A stretch of 64,000 bases of DNA from Marinoscillum sp965229915 (lineage in GTDB: Bacteria > Bacteroidota > Bacteroidia > Cytophagales > Cyclobacteriaceae): contig NZ_CBDDJZ010000001.1 of the NCBI RefSeq assembly GCF_965229915.1, positions 2,790,001-2,854,000 of the forward strand, written 5' to 3'. Position 1 is the first letter of the stretch; each line of letters begins with the position of its first letter. Both the position numbers and the translations under genes were made by a program. Positions 55,816-64,000 of the stretch are shown in pieces. Under the pieces are notes generated by a model, which was not told the origin of the DNA, did no database searches, and was given only the letters and a program-made list of their open reading frames with translations.

Positions 55816-57873
55816 ATGAAAAAGACATTAGCCCTTTCGTTGCTAGCAATTGCTTCGTTTTTCACGATTAATGCACAAGAAACCATCGTTTGGGGTACAG
55901 ACGTGGTTGACGTTTCCAGTGAATATTCACCTCTGGAATATTCTGCTATTCAGGCATTACATAAGCCAAACGTATTACCGGCAGGAGGAGACAATCCGAA
56001 TGCATGGCGACCAAAAACGGAAAGTAATCAGGATTTCATAATGGTCTCTTTTGACAAGCCCATAAAAGCTCGTCAGGTAGCCATTGCAGAGTCTGAAAAT
56101 CCAGGAGCAGTTACCAAAGTATTCGCTTATGATAGCGAGTACAACGAGTATTTACTGTTCGAACTTACAGCCAGACCAATCCCATTAGAGAGTAGATTGC
56201 TCAACTTGTTTTTCGACCCAACACCCTATGATATATATGCCATCAGGGTGGAAATAGACGGAGATGCAGTGCCTGGCTACAATGCTATTGATGCCATTGG
56301 AGTGTCAGCATCTAACCTTCCCATTACTGTGCTGATCAATCTGGTGCCAGGTTTAGCTCAAAATGTGGAAGCGGAAAAACTCGGTGCAAACGTCAACAGT
56401 CAGTATATTGAACACAGCCCGATCATTTCACCAGATGGTAAGCGACTCTATTTCAGTAGAAGGTATCACCCGGGCAACGTCGGTGGTGCAGATGATGTGG
56501 AGGATATATGGTACTCGGAGCTGGATGAAGAAACTGGCGAATGGCTACCAGCTAAAAACGCCGGCCCACCATTAAATACAGCAGGACCAAATTTTATAAG
56601 TTCCATAACCATGGTAGACGGAAAGGAAACCTTGGTTCTGGGTAACCGATATGGTAAACAAGGTAGAATGTATTCCGGTGTGTCCATGACCACTCGTAAA
56701 GGGGATAAATTTGATGATCCTGAATCTGTAGAGGTATCCAACGACTACAACTATGCTCCTAAAGTGGATTACTTCATGGGTAACTCCGGAGAGCTAATGG
56801 TAATCTCTGCCGAACGCGATGACTCCTATGGAGGGAGAGATCTATATGTGAGCTTTAAAGAAGGCAAAACATGGTCCGAGCCAAAAAACCTTGGAAATGA
56901 GGTAAACACCGCAGCAGATGACTACTCACCTTTTTTAGGAATGGATAGCAAGACCTTGTACTATTCCACAAGTGGAATCAGCGGATATGGAGGCTCAGAT
57001 ATTTATGTAGCTATACGGCTTGACAACACATGGGAGCGCTGGTCTGCACCAGAGAACCTGGGAGCAAGTGTTAACTCTGAAGCTGATGATCAGTATTTCA
57101 GCATTCCATCCTCCGGTAGACATATCTACTTCTCACGAGGAGATGTGGATGAAAACACGGATATATTCAGTTTCAAGGCCAATGAGCTTTTTGTAGATAA
57201 GACCAGTAAGTTAATGTCATCGGTAGGGCATCTGGCTATAGGACCTGAAGACTACATCGTTACGGTGAAGGGAAAAGTAATAGAAACCACGAGCAAGCAA
57301 CCAATGGCTGGCGTACCGGTCATTGTGGAGAGGCTTCCTGATGGTGTAGCAATGGGTGAAACAGAAACCGCAGCGGATGGCAGCTATGAGATGAGTATTC
57401 GTGGTGGAGCCCGGTATGGCTTGCACGCCGAGAAGAAAGGATACCTCAGTACGGATGAGAACATTGACTTGAATACTTTAGCTGCCAATGAGACACGAGA
57501 GTTGGATCTGCAGCTATCTAAAATTGAAACTGGTGTAACTATCGTTCTAAACAACATTTTCTTTGATTTTGATAAGTCAGTGCTCAAGACCGCTTCATAT
57601 CCTGAGCTTAATCGCTTACTCGAATACCTCGAAAACAAGGACATTAAGAGAATAGAAATAAGTGGGCACACGGATAATGTAGGAAACGATGCCTACAACC
57701 AAAAGCTGTCTGAACGAAGAGCCAAAGCAGTCTACAATTTCTTCCGCGAAAACGGTATTGATTCCGATCGCTTGGTATCCAAAGGCTATGGTGAGAGCAA
57801 ACCAGTCGTGAAAAATGACACAGATGCTAATCGGGCCAAGAACAGAAGGGTTGAATTTAAGGTGTTGGAGTAG
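55816..57873 (+). CDS. OmpA-family protein with PD40-like propeller and regulatory domains
   Basis: A 685-aa protein. The N-terminal region after the signal peptide resembles a discoidin-like sandwich (FIMVSFDKPIKARQVAIAES). A middle section has PD40/WD-type repeats (SPIISPDGKRLYFSRR; YSPFLGMDSKTLYYST; YFSIPSSGRHIYFSRG). A regulatory beta domain (KGKVIETTSKQPMAGVPV) and an OmpA C-terminal domain (SGHTDNVGNDAYNQKLS) follow. This resembles PorE/Peptidoglycan-anchored propeller proteins tied to type IX secretion; the link is inferred from layout. Confidence 0.9.
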   Translation: MKKTLALSLLAIASFFTINAQETIVWGTDVVDVSSEYSPLEYSAIQALHKPNVLPAGGDNPNAWRPKTESNQDFIMVSFDKPIKARQVAIAESENPGAVTKVFAYDSEYNEYLLFELTARPIPLESRLLNLFFDPTPYDIYAIRVEIDGDAVPGYNAIDAIGVSASNLPITVLINLVPGLAQNVEAEKLGANVNSQYIEHSPIISPDGKRLYFSRRYHPGNVGGADDVEDIWYSELDEETGEWLPAKNAGPPLNTAGPNFISSITMVDGKETLVLGNRYGKQGRMYSGVSMTTRKGDKFDDPESVEVSNDYNYAPKVDYFMGNSGELMVISAERDDSYGGRDLYVSFKEGKTWSEPKNLGNEVNTAADDYSPFLGMDSKTLYYSTSGISGYGGSDIYVAIRLDNTWERWSAPENLGASVNSEADDQYFSIPSSGRHIYFSRGDVDENTDIFSFKANELFVDKTSKLMSSVGHLAIGPEDYIVTVKGKVIETTSKQPMAGVPVIVERLPDGVAMGETETAADGSYEMSIRGGARYGLHAEKKGYLSTDENIDLNTLAANETRELDLQLSKIETGVTIVLNNIFFDFDKSVLKTASYPELNRLLEYLENKDIKRIEISGHTDNVGNDAYNQKLSERRAKAVYNFFRENGIDSDRLVSKGYGESKPVVKNDTDANRAKNRRVEFKVLE

Positions 57874-57878
57874 GTGAA

Positions 57879-58646
57879 CTAGTTGCTGGTAACCAGCATA
57901 GCCTGGGTTTTAAAAATGCGTTGCATTTCTTTGATTCGCTTGCTTGGGTACAGATAGTTGGCTTTTTCTATATTGGTGTAGGCCTCCTTGTAATCACCTT
58001 GATTAAACAGATCTATACCCATATTATAGTATTGTAAACCTGCCAGGTCCTTAAAAGAAATCTCATTTGAAACAGCTTCAAGGTTATCGGTGATTCCTTC
58101 CAGTTGGCTAAACTGTTCGATCTGCGCTGCTATCTCTTTTTCATCGGTAATGAATCCATTGATCGCATCGGTTGGTTCGATAAGGACCCGGGAGTCCTCA
58201 AACTGAGCAATGAGGAATACATGGTAGTTGAATTCGTAGATTTGGTGAGGGATATCCATTTCACGAAGAATAGCCGCATAAAAAGCTGTGCCTGTTAGGC
58301 AGTCGTACTTCCCGGATTCGAAAAGATCTGAAAACAATACCTCGTTATTGTACCAGCTTAGTTTTTTGCGATGACTGTAATAGAAGACCGACTGTAGTAC
58401 CATTTTGGGATGGAGCTTGTCAGTCTTTTTGTGCAGCTTCTCCAGGTGAATCTGAAAGTCCGCCAGATACTCATTATATTTAGTTGCATCAACTACCGGG
58501 TCGGCTGCAAGCATGATCTGTAATGGGTCGGCATTTGCAAAAGCCTGCTGTTCAAATGTAGAATGAAATAGACTTGCACTCAGTTTTTCCTGGGCTGAGG
58601 AAGCCAGGGAGATGATTAAAAGAGCTATGGTGAGTCTGATTTTCAC
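57879..58646 (-). CDS. Secreted transglutaminase-like/TPR protein
   Basis: A 255-aa protein with a signal peptide (LASSAQEK). A transglutaminase-like core shows Cys in GKYDCLTGTAFY, His in FNYHVFLIA and Asp in LIEPTDAINGF, which is the Cys-His-Asp triad. A TPR-like stretch (YNMGIDLFNQGDYKEAYTNI) closes the protein. It could be a cysteine peptidase or a non-catalytic binder. Its stop faces the end of the OmpA-family gene, five bases away. Confidence 0.82.
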   Translation of the reverse strand: MKIRLTIALLIISLASSAQEKLSASLFHSTFEQQAFANADPLQIMLAADPVVDATKYNEYLADFQIHLEKLHKKTDKLHPKMVLQSVFYYSHRKKLSWYNNEVLFSDLFESGKYDCLTGTAFYAAILREMDIPHQIYEFNYHVFLIAQFEDSRVLIEPTDAINGFITDEKEIAAQIEQFSQLEGITDNLEAVSNEISFKDLAGLQYYNMGIDLFNQGDYKEAYTNIEKANYLYPSKRIKEMQRIFKTQAMLVTSN

Positions 58647-58685
58647 GAACGTTTGAAAGGATGTGTGTTCTAATATTACGCTAAA

Positions 58686-58702
58686 GTTAACAAATTGTTA
58701 AC
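58686..58702. promoter_or_regulatory. Perfect palindrome between divergent genes
   Basis: GTTAACAAATTGTTAAC is a 17-base inverted repeat with a single central base. It lies 40 bases from the transglutaminase-like start and 31 from the aldehyde dehydrogenase start. A TTG in its right arm sits 20 bases before TAACATTG (58718-58725), a near TAnnTTTG, so it may be an operator over the -33 box. Confidence 0.5.
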
Positions 58703-58732
58703 ATACGAACTAATTATTAACATTGCCCAATC

Positions 58733-60142
58733 ATGTCAGAGCCTCTGATTTCGACAAACATTGACTTTTCTGCTTTGTATGAGCAGCATTCAAGGACTGC
58801 TGTGAAGCTGAAAAAACAGCCAATAATAGCCAGAAAGGCAAAATTGAAAGCGCTTAAGCGATGGCTACTGAATCATCAGGATGAAATTCGAGCAGCAGAA
58901 TACCTCGATCTGAAGAAACCCCAAGATGAAGTTAATGTTACGGAATTGTATCCTGTGTTAACAGAAGTAGGTCATGCCATCGCCAAAATTCATCAATGGA
59001 CCAGGCCGGATTCAGTAGGCGGCAGTTTGACTTTTCTGGGTACCGCAGCGTATATTCATTATGAGCCCAAAGGCGCTTCGCTAATCATTTCTCCCTGGAA
59101 TTATCCGTTGCTCCTGGCAGTGGGTCCTCTGATATCAGCAGTGGCTGCAGGGAATACGGTAGTCCTGAAGCCGTCTGAGTTTACTCCTGCCACCAATAAG
59201 GTGATCAGTCAGATGGTTCGGGAGGTCTTTACTCAGGATGAGGTACTACTTATAGAGGGAGAAGCCGATGTGGCTGCTAGTTTACTAAAACTTCCTTTTG
59301 ATCATATTTTCTTTACAGGGAGTCCACAGGTAGGCAAAATAGTGATGGCTGCTGCTGCCCAAAACCTGACCTCTGTTACACTTGAGCTTGGAGGAAAATC
59401 TCCAACCATCATAGATCAAACAGCTAGTCTGAAAGATGCCGCAGGAAAAGTGGCCTGGGCCAAATGGACAAATGCTGGTCAGACTTGCGTAGCACCTGAT
59501 TATCTGTTTGTTCATGAAAAAGTGGCACAGCGATTTATAGGGGAGCTAAAGAAAGCAGCTGATAAGATGTACGCTGAGAAGAAAGACTACACATCTATTA
59601 TTAATGTGAAGCACTACGAACGACTGAGTGACACTTTAGCCGATGCCCTTGAGAAAGGAGCTAACCTGCTGATGGAAGGTAGTAATTCCCCAGAAGAACT
59701 CAGTATAGGACCCATTATCCTGGGGAATGTGAATGACGACATGCGCATCATGCAGGAAGAAATATTCGGCCCTGTGCTGCCCATCATAATCTATCAGGAC
59801 CTGGATCAGGTCATTGACTACATCAACCAGCGACCAAAGCCTCTCGCACTCTATCTTTATAGTAAAAGCTCCCCTCATAAAAAACGCATATTAAACGAAA
59901 CCAGCTCTGGTTCTTTAGTCTTCAATGACAGTGTCGTTCAGTTTGGGCATCCCCAATTGCAAATGGGAGGTGTCAATAACAGTGGAATTGGTAAAGCGCA
60001 TGGACATGCAGGATTCCTCGAATTCACCCACCAAAAGTCCGTAATGAGGCAAATGGTTGGTTTCACGATCGCCTCAACAGTTCGGCCTCCGTACTCTAAC
60101 TTAAAAAAGAAGCTTATTCAGTTGATGCTTAAGTACTTCTAG
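58733..60142 (+). CDS. Aldehyde dehydrogenase
   Basis: A 469-aa NAD(P)-dependent enzyme. The catalytic Cys is in AGQTCVAPDYL and the general-base Glu in TLELGGKSP. ISPWNYPLLLAVGP and FFTGSPQVGKIVM bind the cofactor. The C-terminal extension (IASTVRPPYSNLKKKLIQL) is a hydrophobic/basic tail like that of class-3 fatty aldehyde dehydrogenases, so a long-chain aldehyde is a plausible substrate. The promoter region has a strong palindrome. Confidence 0.93.
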   Translation: MSEPLISTNIDFSALYEQHSRTAVKLKKQPIIARKAKLKALKRWLLNHQDEIRAAEYLDLKKPQDEVNVTELYPVLTEVGHAIAKIHQWTRPDSVGGSLTFLGTAAYIHYEPKGASLIISPWNYPLLLAVGPLISAVAAGNTVVLKPSEFTPATNKVISQMVREVFTQDEVLLIEGEADVAASLLKLPFDHIFFTGSPQVGKIVMAAAAQNLTSVTLELGGKSPTIIDQTASLKDAAGKVAWAKWTNAGQTCVAPDYLFVHEKVAQRFIGELKKAADKMYAEKKDYTSIINVKHYERLSDTLADALEKGANLLMEGSNSPEELSIGPIILGNVNDDMRIMQEEIFGPVLPIIIYQDLDQVIDYINQRPKPLALYLYSKSSPHKKRILNETSSGSLVFNDSVVQFGHPQLQMGGVNNSGIGKAHGHAGFLEFTHQKSVMRQMVGFTIASTVRPPYSNLKKKLIQLMLKYF

Positions 60143-60162
60143 CGTGTTATTTTCGCATTGCT

Positions 60163-60564
60163 ATGAAACAGATACTACCTTTTCTTTTTTTCGCAGCCCT
60201 AATGTATGCATGTTCCTCTGGCAACAGTGAGCAACCTGCTGGCTGGGATGGTGCGTGGAAAGCCACCTGGGAAACTGACCCAGCCTCATTTGAAGGGATA
60301 GATGGGATCACAGATTTTACTATGAACGGACAGTTCACCTTTGAGGACGATCGTTTGAATATCAAGGCCTATGGTTTTGAAGGGTGCGTTTTCAGCCAGG
60401 ACACCCTGGATCATTCCTTGTCATGGACTGTAAGCAATGACTCACTAATCACCCGAAACGATGAGGAGACACCAGGTATGGTGTTTTTGATCAAGGAGAA
60501 ACTGGACAGTAAGGTGCGCTTGCAGCTGATGGAAGACATTTTTCTGACACTGGAGAAAAAATAG
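60163..60564 (+). CDS. Small lipoprotein of unknown function
   Basis: A 133-aa protein with a lipobox (LMYACSSGN, Cys17) and a small beta-rich body that begins GWDGAWKATWET. Repeated Trp and Asp residues suggest a lipocalin-like barrel, but I recognise no family. It lies 20 bases after the aldehyde dehydrogenase stop and may share its transcript. It converges on the photolyase gene. Confidence 0.72.
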   Translation: MKQILPFLFFAALMYACSSGNSEQPAGWDGAWKATWETDPASFEGIDGITDFTMNGQFTFEDDRLNIKAYGFEGCVFSQDTLDHSLSWTVSNDSLITRNDEETPGMVFLIKEKLDSKVRLQLMEDIFLTLEKK

Positions 60565-60570
60565 AGAGAA

Positions 60571-62103
60571 TCACAGATCATCCAGATGGTCTAAATAGTT
60601 TGAGGCTTGCTGTAAGATGGCCTCTTTCGTCTCATGGTCCATTTTGTCCCAGGTCCTGTATATCATCCCTATTCGCGGGTTCTTTTCTAACTGCTCACGG
60701 TGACGGTCATAGAAATTCCAGTAGAGTGAATTGAAGGGACAAGCTTTTTCACCTACCTTTTTGGACTGGCTGTAGTGACAAGACTTGCAGTAGTCACTCA
60801 TTTTGTGGATGTAGTTGGAGGAGGAGACGTAGGGCTTTGTGCCGACAATACCACCATCTGCAAACTGGCTCATACCTCTGGTGTTAGTGATTTCCACCCA
60901 CTCAATCGCATCGATGTAAATGCCCAAATACCACTGATCCACTTCGTTTGGATCTGTACCGGCCAATAGGGCAAAATTACCAGTGATCATCAGCCGCTGG
61001 ATGTGGTGGGCATAAGCATGATCCAGAGATTGACCGATGGCATGGTGAAGACAGTTCATTTTGGTGTTGCCATCCCAATACCAGGAAGGTAATTTGTTTG
61101 TATGATCCAGAGAGTTGAGTTCTGCATAATCGGGCATTTTTGCCCAGTAAATACCCCGCATGTATTCACGCCAGCCAATGATCTGACGCACAAATCCCTC
61201 TACCGACGAAATGTCTATTTCCTGTTCATACTGATGCCAGTGATCTACCACTCTGTCCACCACTTCTTTTGGTGAGATAAGCTTTACATTCATAGCAAAG
61301 GATAGAAGCGAATGGAACCCAAAAGGGGTGCGGCTGGTCATAGCGTCCTGGTAGTCGCCGAAGCTCTTCAAAAACCGCTTACAAAATAAGTCAAGATCTG
61401 CCAACGCCTCTCGTCTGGTAATGGGCCATTGAAAGTTGGAAGGATTCATGCTACCAATGGTTTTCACTCCAGCTTGTTCGATCAAGTCAGCCAACTCAGA
61501 GACGTCATGATTTCGTGAGCTTCGCTGAGGGATGTCTACATGCTCAGGTAACTTTTTTCGATTGGACTTATCATAGTTCCATTGACCGCTGACGGGTTCT
61601 TTTCCCTCCATCATGACATCATGTTTTTTGCGCATGTGCCGATAGAAGGACTCCATCAGATACGTTTTCTTGCCCTTAAAAAAGTCACCGAGTTCTTCGC
61701 GGGTTGTGTAGAAATGCTCTGAATCCACAGCCTTCCATTGAATATCTAGCGTCTGGCAAAATTCGCGCAGTTGTTCGTCCAGACGGTATTCGTCAGGTAG
61801 TTGGTATTCAAATAGATTGATTTGATGCGCTTTTATCAACTTATCCAGGTTGTCTGGGATGGATTGCTCATTGGCAGCATCGTCCAGAGTGAAGTAATGC
61901 ACTTGATGCCCCTGATCACGGAGTTCTTCGCAGAAGTTTCTCATCGCTGCGAAAATCCCCACGACCTTTTGAATATGATGTGGAACATAATCTGTTTCCT
62001 GTCGGACTTCCATCAATACATAGTGTATATCAGGATTTTTGGAATCAAACCAACTGTGTTGGTGATTGAGTTGGTCACCGAGGATTAAGCGCAAAACCTT
62101 CAT
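60571..62103 (-). CDS. Iron-sulfur (6-4) photolyase / bacterial cryptochrome (FeS-BCP)
   Basis: A 510-aa flavoprotein of the PhrB/CryB group. The N-terminal domain starts MKVLRLILGDQLN, then the FAD domain (GIYIDAIEWVEITNTRGMSQ). Four Cys are at about residues 351 (NCLHH), 439 and 442 (YCKSC), and 455 (KACPFN); this is the 4Fe-4S set of PhrB, shifted by one residue. Such enzymes use blue light to repair (6-4) photoproducts and carry a lumazine antenna. Length is normal. It starts within a short gap after the minus-strand lipoprotein gene. Confidence 0.93.
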   Translation of the reverse strand: MKVLRLILGDQLNHQHSWFDSKNPDIHYVLMEVRQETDYVPHHIQKVVGIFAAMRNFCEELRDQGHQVHYFTLDDAANEQSIPDNLDKLIKAHQINLFEYQLPDEYRLDEQLREFCQTLDIQWKAVDSEHFYTTREELGDFFKGKKTYLMESFYRHMRKKHDVMMEGKEPVSGQWNYDKSNRKKLPEHVDIPQRSSRNHDVSELADLIEQAGVKTIGSMNPSNFQWPITRREALADLDLFCKRFLKSFGDYQDAMTSRTPFGFHSLLSFAMNVKLISPKEVVDRVVDHWHQYEQEIDISSVEGFVRQIIGWREYMRGIYWAKMPDYAELNSLDHTNKLPSWYWDGNTKMNCLHHAIGQSLDHAYAHHIQRLMITGNFALLAGTDPNEVDQWYLGIYIDAIEWVEITNTRGMSQFADGGIVGTKPYVSSSNYIHKMSDYCKSCHYSQSKKVGEKACPFNSLYWNFYDRHREQLEKNPRIGMIYRTWDKMDHETKEAILQQASNYLDHLDDL

Positions 62104-62135
62104 AGGTTGCTAAACCTATGATGAACAAAAGAGTT

Positions 62136-62897
62136 TTACAGGTCCTGGATGGGATAATCAATCTGCACGACCGACAGGGAGTCTAATGATCGCAGCCAGT
62201 CATGATAGACGTACGACGCACTATTTCCAAAGGTCTCTTGAAAGTTTTTGGTTTGCCAGAGGGTGAACATTGCGTCTTTGCCAAAGTTTTCGCTCAGGTA
62301 CTTCACAAAGCTTCCCGCCTGGGGGTAGGAATACAATGAATTGGCTGAATGGAATGATGTGTTGTCCATCAGAGTCTCCAGGGGATATAGGCGGTTTTGT
62401 TGCTTCAGATACGCGGCAAGATCATGCAAATTGTGGCCCCACCACTGATTGTCACAGTGGATGGCCATGCCTTCCTCAATCCAGGCAGCACTCTTACCCC
62501 AAAAGTTCTCCGAAAGAAGATGAAATAGTTCATGACTGGTTTGGATTACTCCTACTACCTCTACCACCAAGTGTTGCCTGGGGAATGCCATGCCACTAGA
62601 TTTCTTCTTGATTAGCTGATGCATATGATCAGCGTCCTTTACTACCAACACGGTGACTGACTCTTCGAAAGCACTCGGTGCTACATAAGTTAAGGCTATT
62701 TCATAAGCAAGAGTTATTGTTTCCAGGCTTTCACTAGTGTCAATTGATGCTAGGGATTGCTGGTGCAGGTAGACCTTCAGGTTCTCGTGGTTGCTTTGCA
62801 AAATCCAATCCGTCTTATTGGAACGCACGGTTCTCATTAATCGCGGGATGGGGCCACAACTGCTTAGAATCACGAAAACCAAGAGGATACATCTCAT
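62136..62897 (-). CDS. Gluzincin-like lipoprotein peptidase
   Basis: A 253-aa protein read from the ATG at 62897, which gives a lipobox (LVFVILSSCGP, Cys14); the frame can be extended to 62993 but without a signal. The motif SHELFHLLSENF...WIEEGMA is HExxH followed by a downstream Glu, a peptidase-MA-like zinc site. It probably sits in the outer membrane. The substrate is unknown. It is divergent from the TerC-family gene and 32 bases from the photolyase start, on the same strand. Confidence 0.78.
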   Translation of the reverse strand: MRCILLVFVILSSCGPIPRLMRTVRSNKTDWILQSNHENLKVYLHQQSLASIDTSESLETITLAYEIALTYVAPSAFEESVTVLVVKDADHMHQLIKKKSSGMAFPRQHLVVEVVGVIQTSHELFHLLSENFWGKSAAWIEEGMAIHCDNQWWGHNLHDLAAYLKQQNRLYPLETLMDNTSFHSANSLYSYPQAGSFVKYLSENFGKDAMFTLWQTKNFQETFGNSASYVYHDWLRSLDSLSVVQIDYPIQDL

Positions 62898-62968
62898 AAG
62901 ACGAAGTTGGTCATACAATTTAGTACTATTCCAGATGAAGATAGTTCTGGGGTCTGTTTCACTATCCA

Positions 62969-62976
62969 TATATTTG
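62969..62976 (+). promoter_or_regulatory. -7 promoter element of the TerC-family gene
   Basis: TATATTTG is an exact TAnnTTTG match, 23 bases before the ATG at 63000. No good -33 TTTG is seen at the right distance. Confidence 0.5.
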
Positions 62977-62999
62977 AACCCCAATAAAAACAATCCATC

Positions 63000-63782
63000 A
63001 TGATCGAGAATATCATTACGCTACTCATGCTCATACTGCTTCAGGCTGTACTTGGTTTTGACAATCTGTTGTACATATCACTGGAGTCAAAAGGAGCACC
63101 TCCAGAGAAACAAAAAATGGTTCGCACCACTGGTATTGCCATCGCGATCGTATTGAGAATTGGTCTACTATTTATCCTTGTGAACCTGATCAAGTACTTT
63201 CAGGATACTCTGTTTAAAGTGGACACGGCCTGGCTGCATGGTGTTTTCAATGGGCATAGTCTGATTGTTCTATTTGGAGGAGGTTTTATACTCTATACTG
63301 CCCTCAAGGAAATCTGGCATCTCGTTTATCTTGAAGAACACGACCAAGAAGAACGTAAGAAGGAATCAGTGACTAAGATCATAACCATGATAGTCATTAT
63401 GAATCTGGTTTTTTCATTTGATTCCATCTTGAGTGCAATGGCATTAAGTGATGTCTTTTGGGTAATGGCGGCAGCCATCGTGATCAGTGGATTGCTCATG
63501 ATCTGGCTATCAGACAAGGTTTCGGTGTTTTTAGCCAAAAACAGGCTTTATGAGGTTTTAGGGCTATTTATATTATTTCTAGTAGGTGTGATGCTTCTGT
63601 CAGAGGGAGGCCACCTGGCACATCTGGAATTTTTTGGCAGTGAGGTTACCCCAATGAGCAAGACCACTTTTTATTTTGTGATAGCGATTCTGGTGTTAAT
63701 TGATATAGTGCAGGGAAAATATCAGAAAAAGTTGTTGGCTAAGAAAAAGGCCAGAATGCAAGAAGAAGGGAAATCCATTTAA
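63000..63782 (+). CDS. TerC-family membrane protein
   Basis: A 260-aa protein with about seven membrane helices. The conserved acidic helix ends VLGFDNLLYIS and VFSFDSILSAMAL, and the loop LSDKVSVF, mark the TerC family. Members are linked to manganese export and to loading of metalloenzymes during secretion, and some to tellurite resistance. No ter operon is present, so a metal-homeostasis role is the more likely reading. It ends 9 bases before the methyltransferase start. Confidence 0.92.
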   Translation: MIENIITLLMLILLQAVLGFDNLLYISLESKGAPPEKQKMVRTTGIAIAIVLRIGLLFILVNLIKYFQDTLFKVDTAWLHGVFNGHSLIVLFGGGFILYTALKEIWHLVYLEEHDQEERKKESVTKIITMIVIMNLVFSFDSILSAMALSDVFWVMAAAIVISGLLMIWLSDKVSVFLAKNRLYEVLGLFILFLVGVMLLSEGGHLAHLEFFGSEVTPMSKTTFYFVIAILVLIDIVQGKYQKKLLAKKKARMQEEGKSI

Positions 63783-63791
63783 TATTGCCTT

Positions 63792-64000
63792 GTGAAAACA
63801 ATAGCCTTAAAGCCGGGAAAAGAAAAATCACTTCAACGCCAACATCCGTGGGTGTTTAGTGGTGCGCTGAATAAGCAGGAGGAAATTTCGGATGGTGAGC
63901 TGGTAAGAATTACCTCCAAGAATGGCAAGTTCCTGGGCATAGGTCATTATCAAAATGCCTCCATTGCAGTTAGAATTATTTCATTTGAAGATCGATCAAT
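63792..64000 (+). CDS. RlmI-like class I rRNA methyltransferase (partial)
   Basis: The first 69 residues of a frame starting at GTG 63792 and leaving the window at 64000. The start IALKPGKEKSLQRQHPWVFS and the region DGELVRITSKNGKFLGIGHY match the PUA-like N-terminal domain of RlmI/YccW-type 23S rRNA (cytosine-5) methyltransferases. The SAM-binding domain lies outside the window. Family is clear; the exact target rRNA base is not. Confidence 0.85.
   Translation, partial: MKTIALKPGKEKSLQRQHPWVFSGALNKQEEISDGELVRITSKNGKFLGIGHYQNASIAVRIISFEDRS

Noticed and set aside
1..64000. CRISPR array, tRNA or rRNA genes, insertion sequences, prophage or integron
   Set aside because: I saw no regularly spaced direct repeats, no tRNA-like cloverleaf, no transposase or integrase frame, and no phage structural genes. 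Gaps are short and genes are mostly chromosomal types.

Overview
The window looks like a stretch of ordinary chromosome from a Bacteroidota bacterium, most likely a free-living, gliding member of the Cytophagales/Cytophagia. The signs are three gliding-motility genes (gldB, gldD, gldE), a PorT-like outer-membrane barrel, many signal-peptide and lipoprotein genes, families largely confined to the phylum (DUF4301, DUF6090, DUF6702, DUF2911), start sites mostly without Shine-Dalgarno sequences, and -7 promoter elements of the TAnnTTTG type. I saw no rRNA, tRNA, CRISPR array, insertion sequence or prophage.

Layout. 1-1398: the N-terminal part of mfd, running off the left edge. 1.4-12 kb: a secreted S1/P1-type nuclease, a TerB-like protein, a DUF4301 protein, an acidic lipoprotein, a large Asp-box beta-propeller protein and a metzincin-type lipoprotein protease. 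12-19.4 kb: a 2H phosphoesterase, then DUF6702, a 77-aa protein, HupE/UreJ, an M1 peptidase and a LolA-like lipoprotein, followed by a potassium channel with a TrkA domain, a second LolA-like protein and a DUF427 protein. 19.4-24.1 kb: a LiaF-like membrane protein, an Hsp20-like gene behind a possible sigma-54 promoter, an unknown 143-aa protein, a lipoprotein gene split by an in-frame amber codon, recG, and the remains of a ParD-like antitoxin gene.

24-30.5 kb: two divergent housekeeping units, mutY-ssb-gldE-gldD on the minus strand, and HU, a TPR protein, a 29-aa bS22/COX24-like protein and RNase G on the plus strand. 30.5-40.8 kb: a PorT-like barrel, gldB, a group 4 glycosyltransferase, a secreted von Willebrand A protein, a PLP decarboxylase, a DUF2911 protein, a cupin lipoprotein, two DUF6090 genes plus a truncated third, nth, and an ECF sigma factor with a small downstream partner. 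40.9-57.9 kb, all plus strand: uvrA, tpiA, prmA, a 1625-aa exported protein of unknown function, an M20 dipeptidase, dsbD, an M23 peptidase and two OmpA-family proteins. 57.9-64 kb: a secreted transglutaminase-like/TPR protein, an aldehyde dehydrogenase, a small lipoprotein, an iron-sulfur photolyase, a gluzincin-like lipoprotein, a TerC-family protein and the start of an RlmI-like rRNA methyltransferase.

Together the genes cover DNA repair (mfd, recG, mutY, nth, uvrA, photolyase), envelope building and surface proteolysis, and gliding motility. I found no clear-cut new multigene system. The most unusual items are the 1625-aa exported protein, the gene remnants (third DUF6090 copy, ParD-like fragment, amber-split lipoprotein), the sigma-54-like site before the Hsp20-like gene, an orphan terminator between mfd and the nuclease gene, and two perfect inverted repeats in promoter regions.
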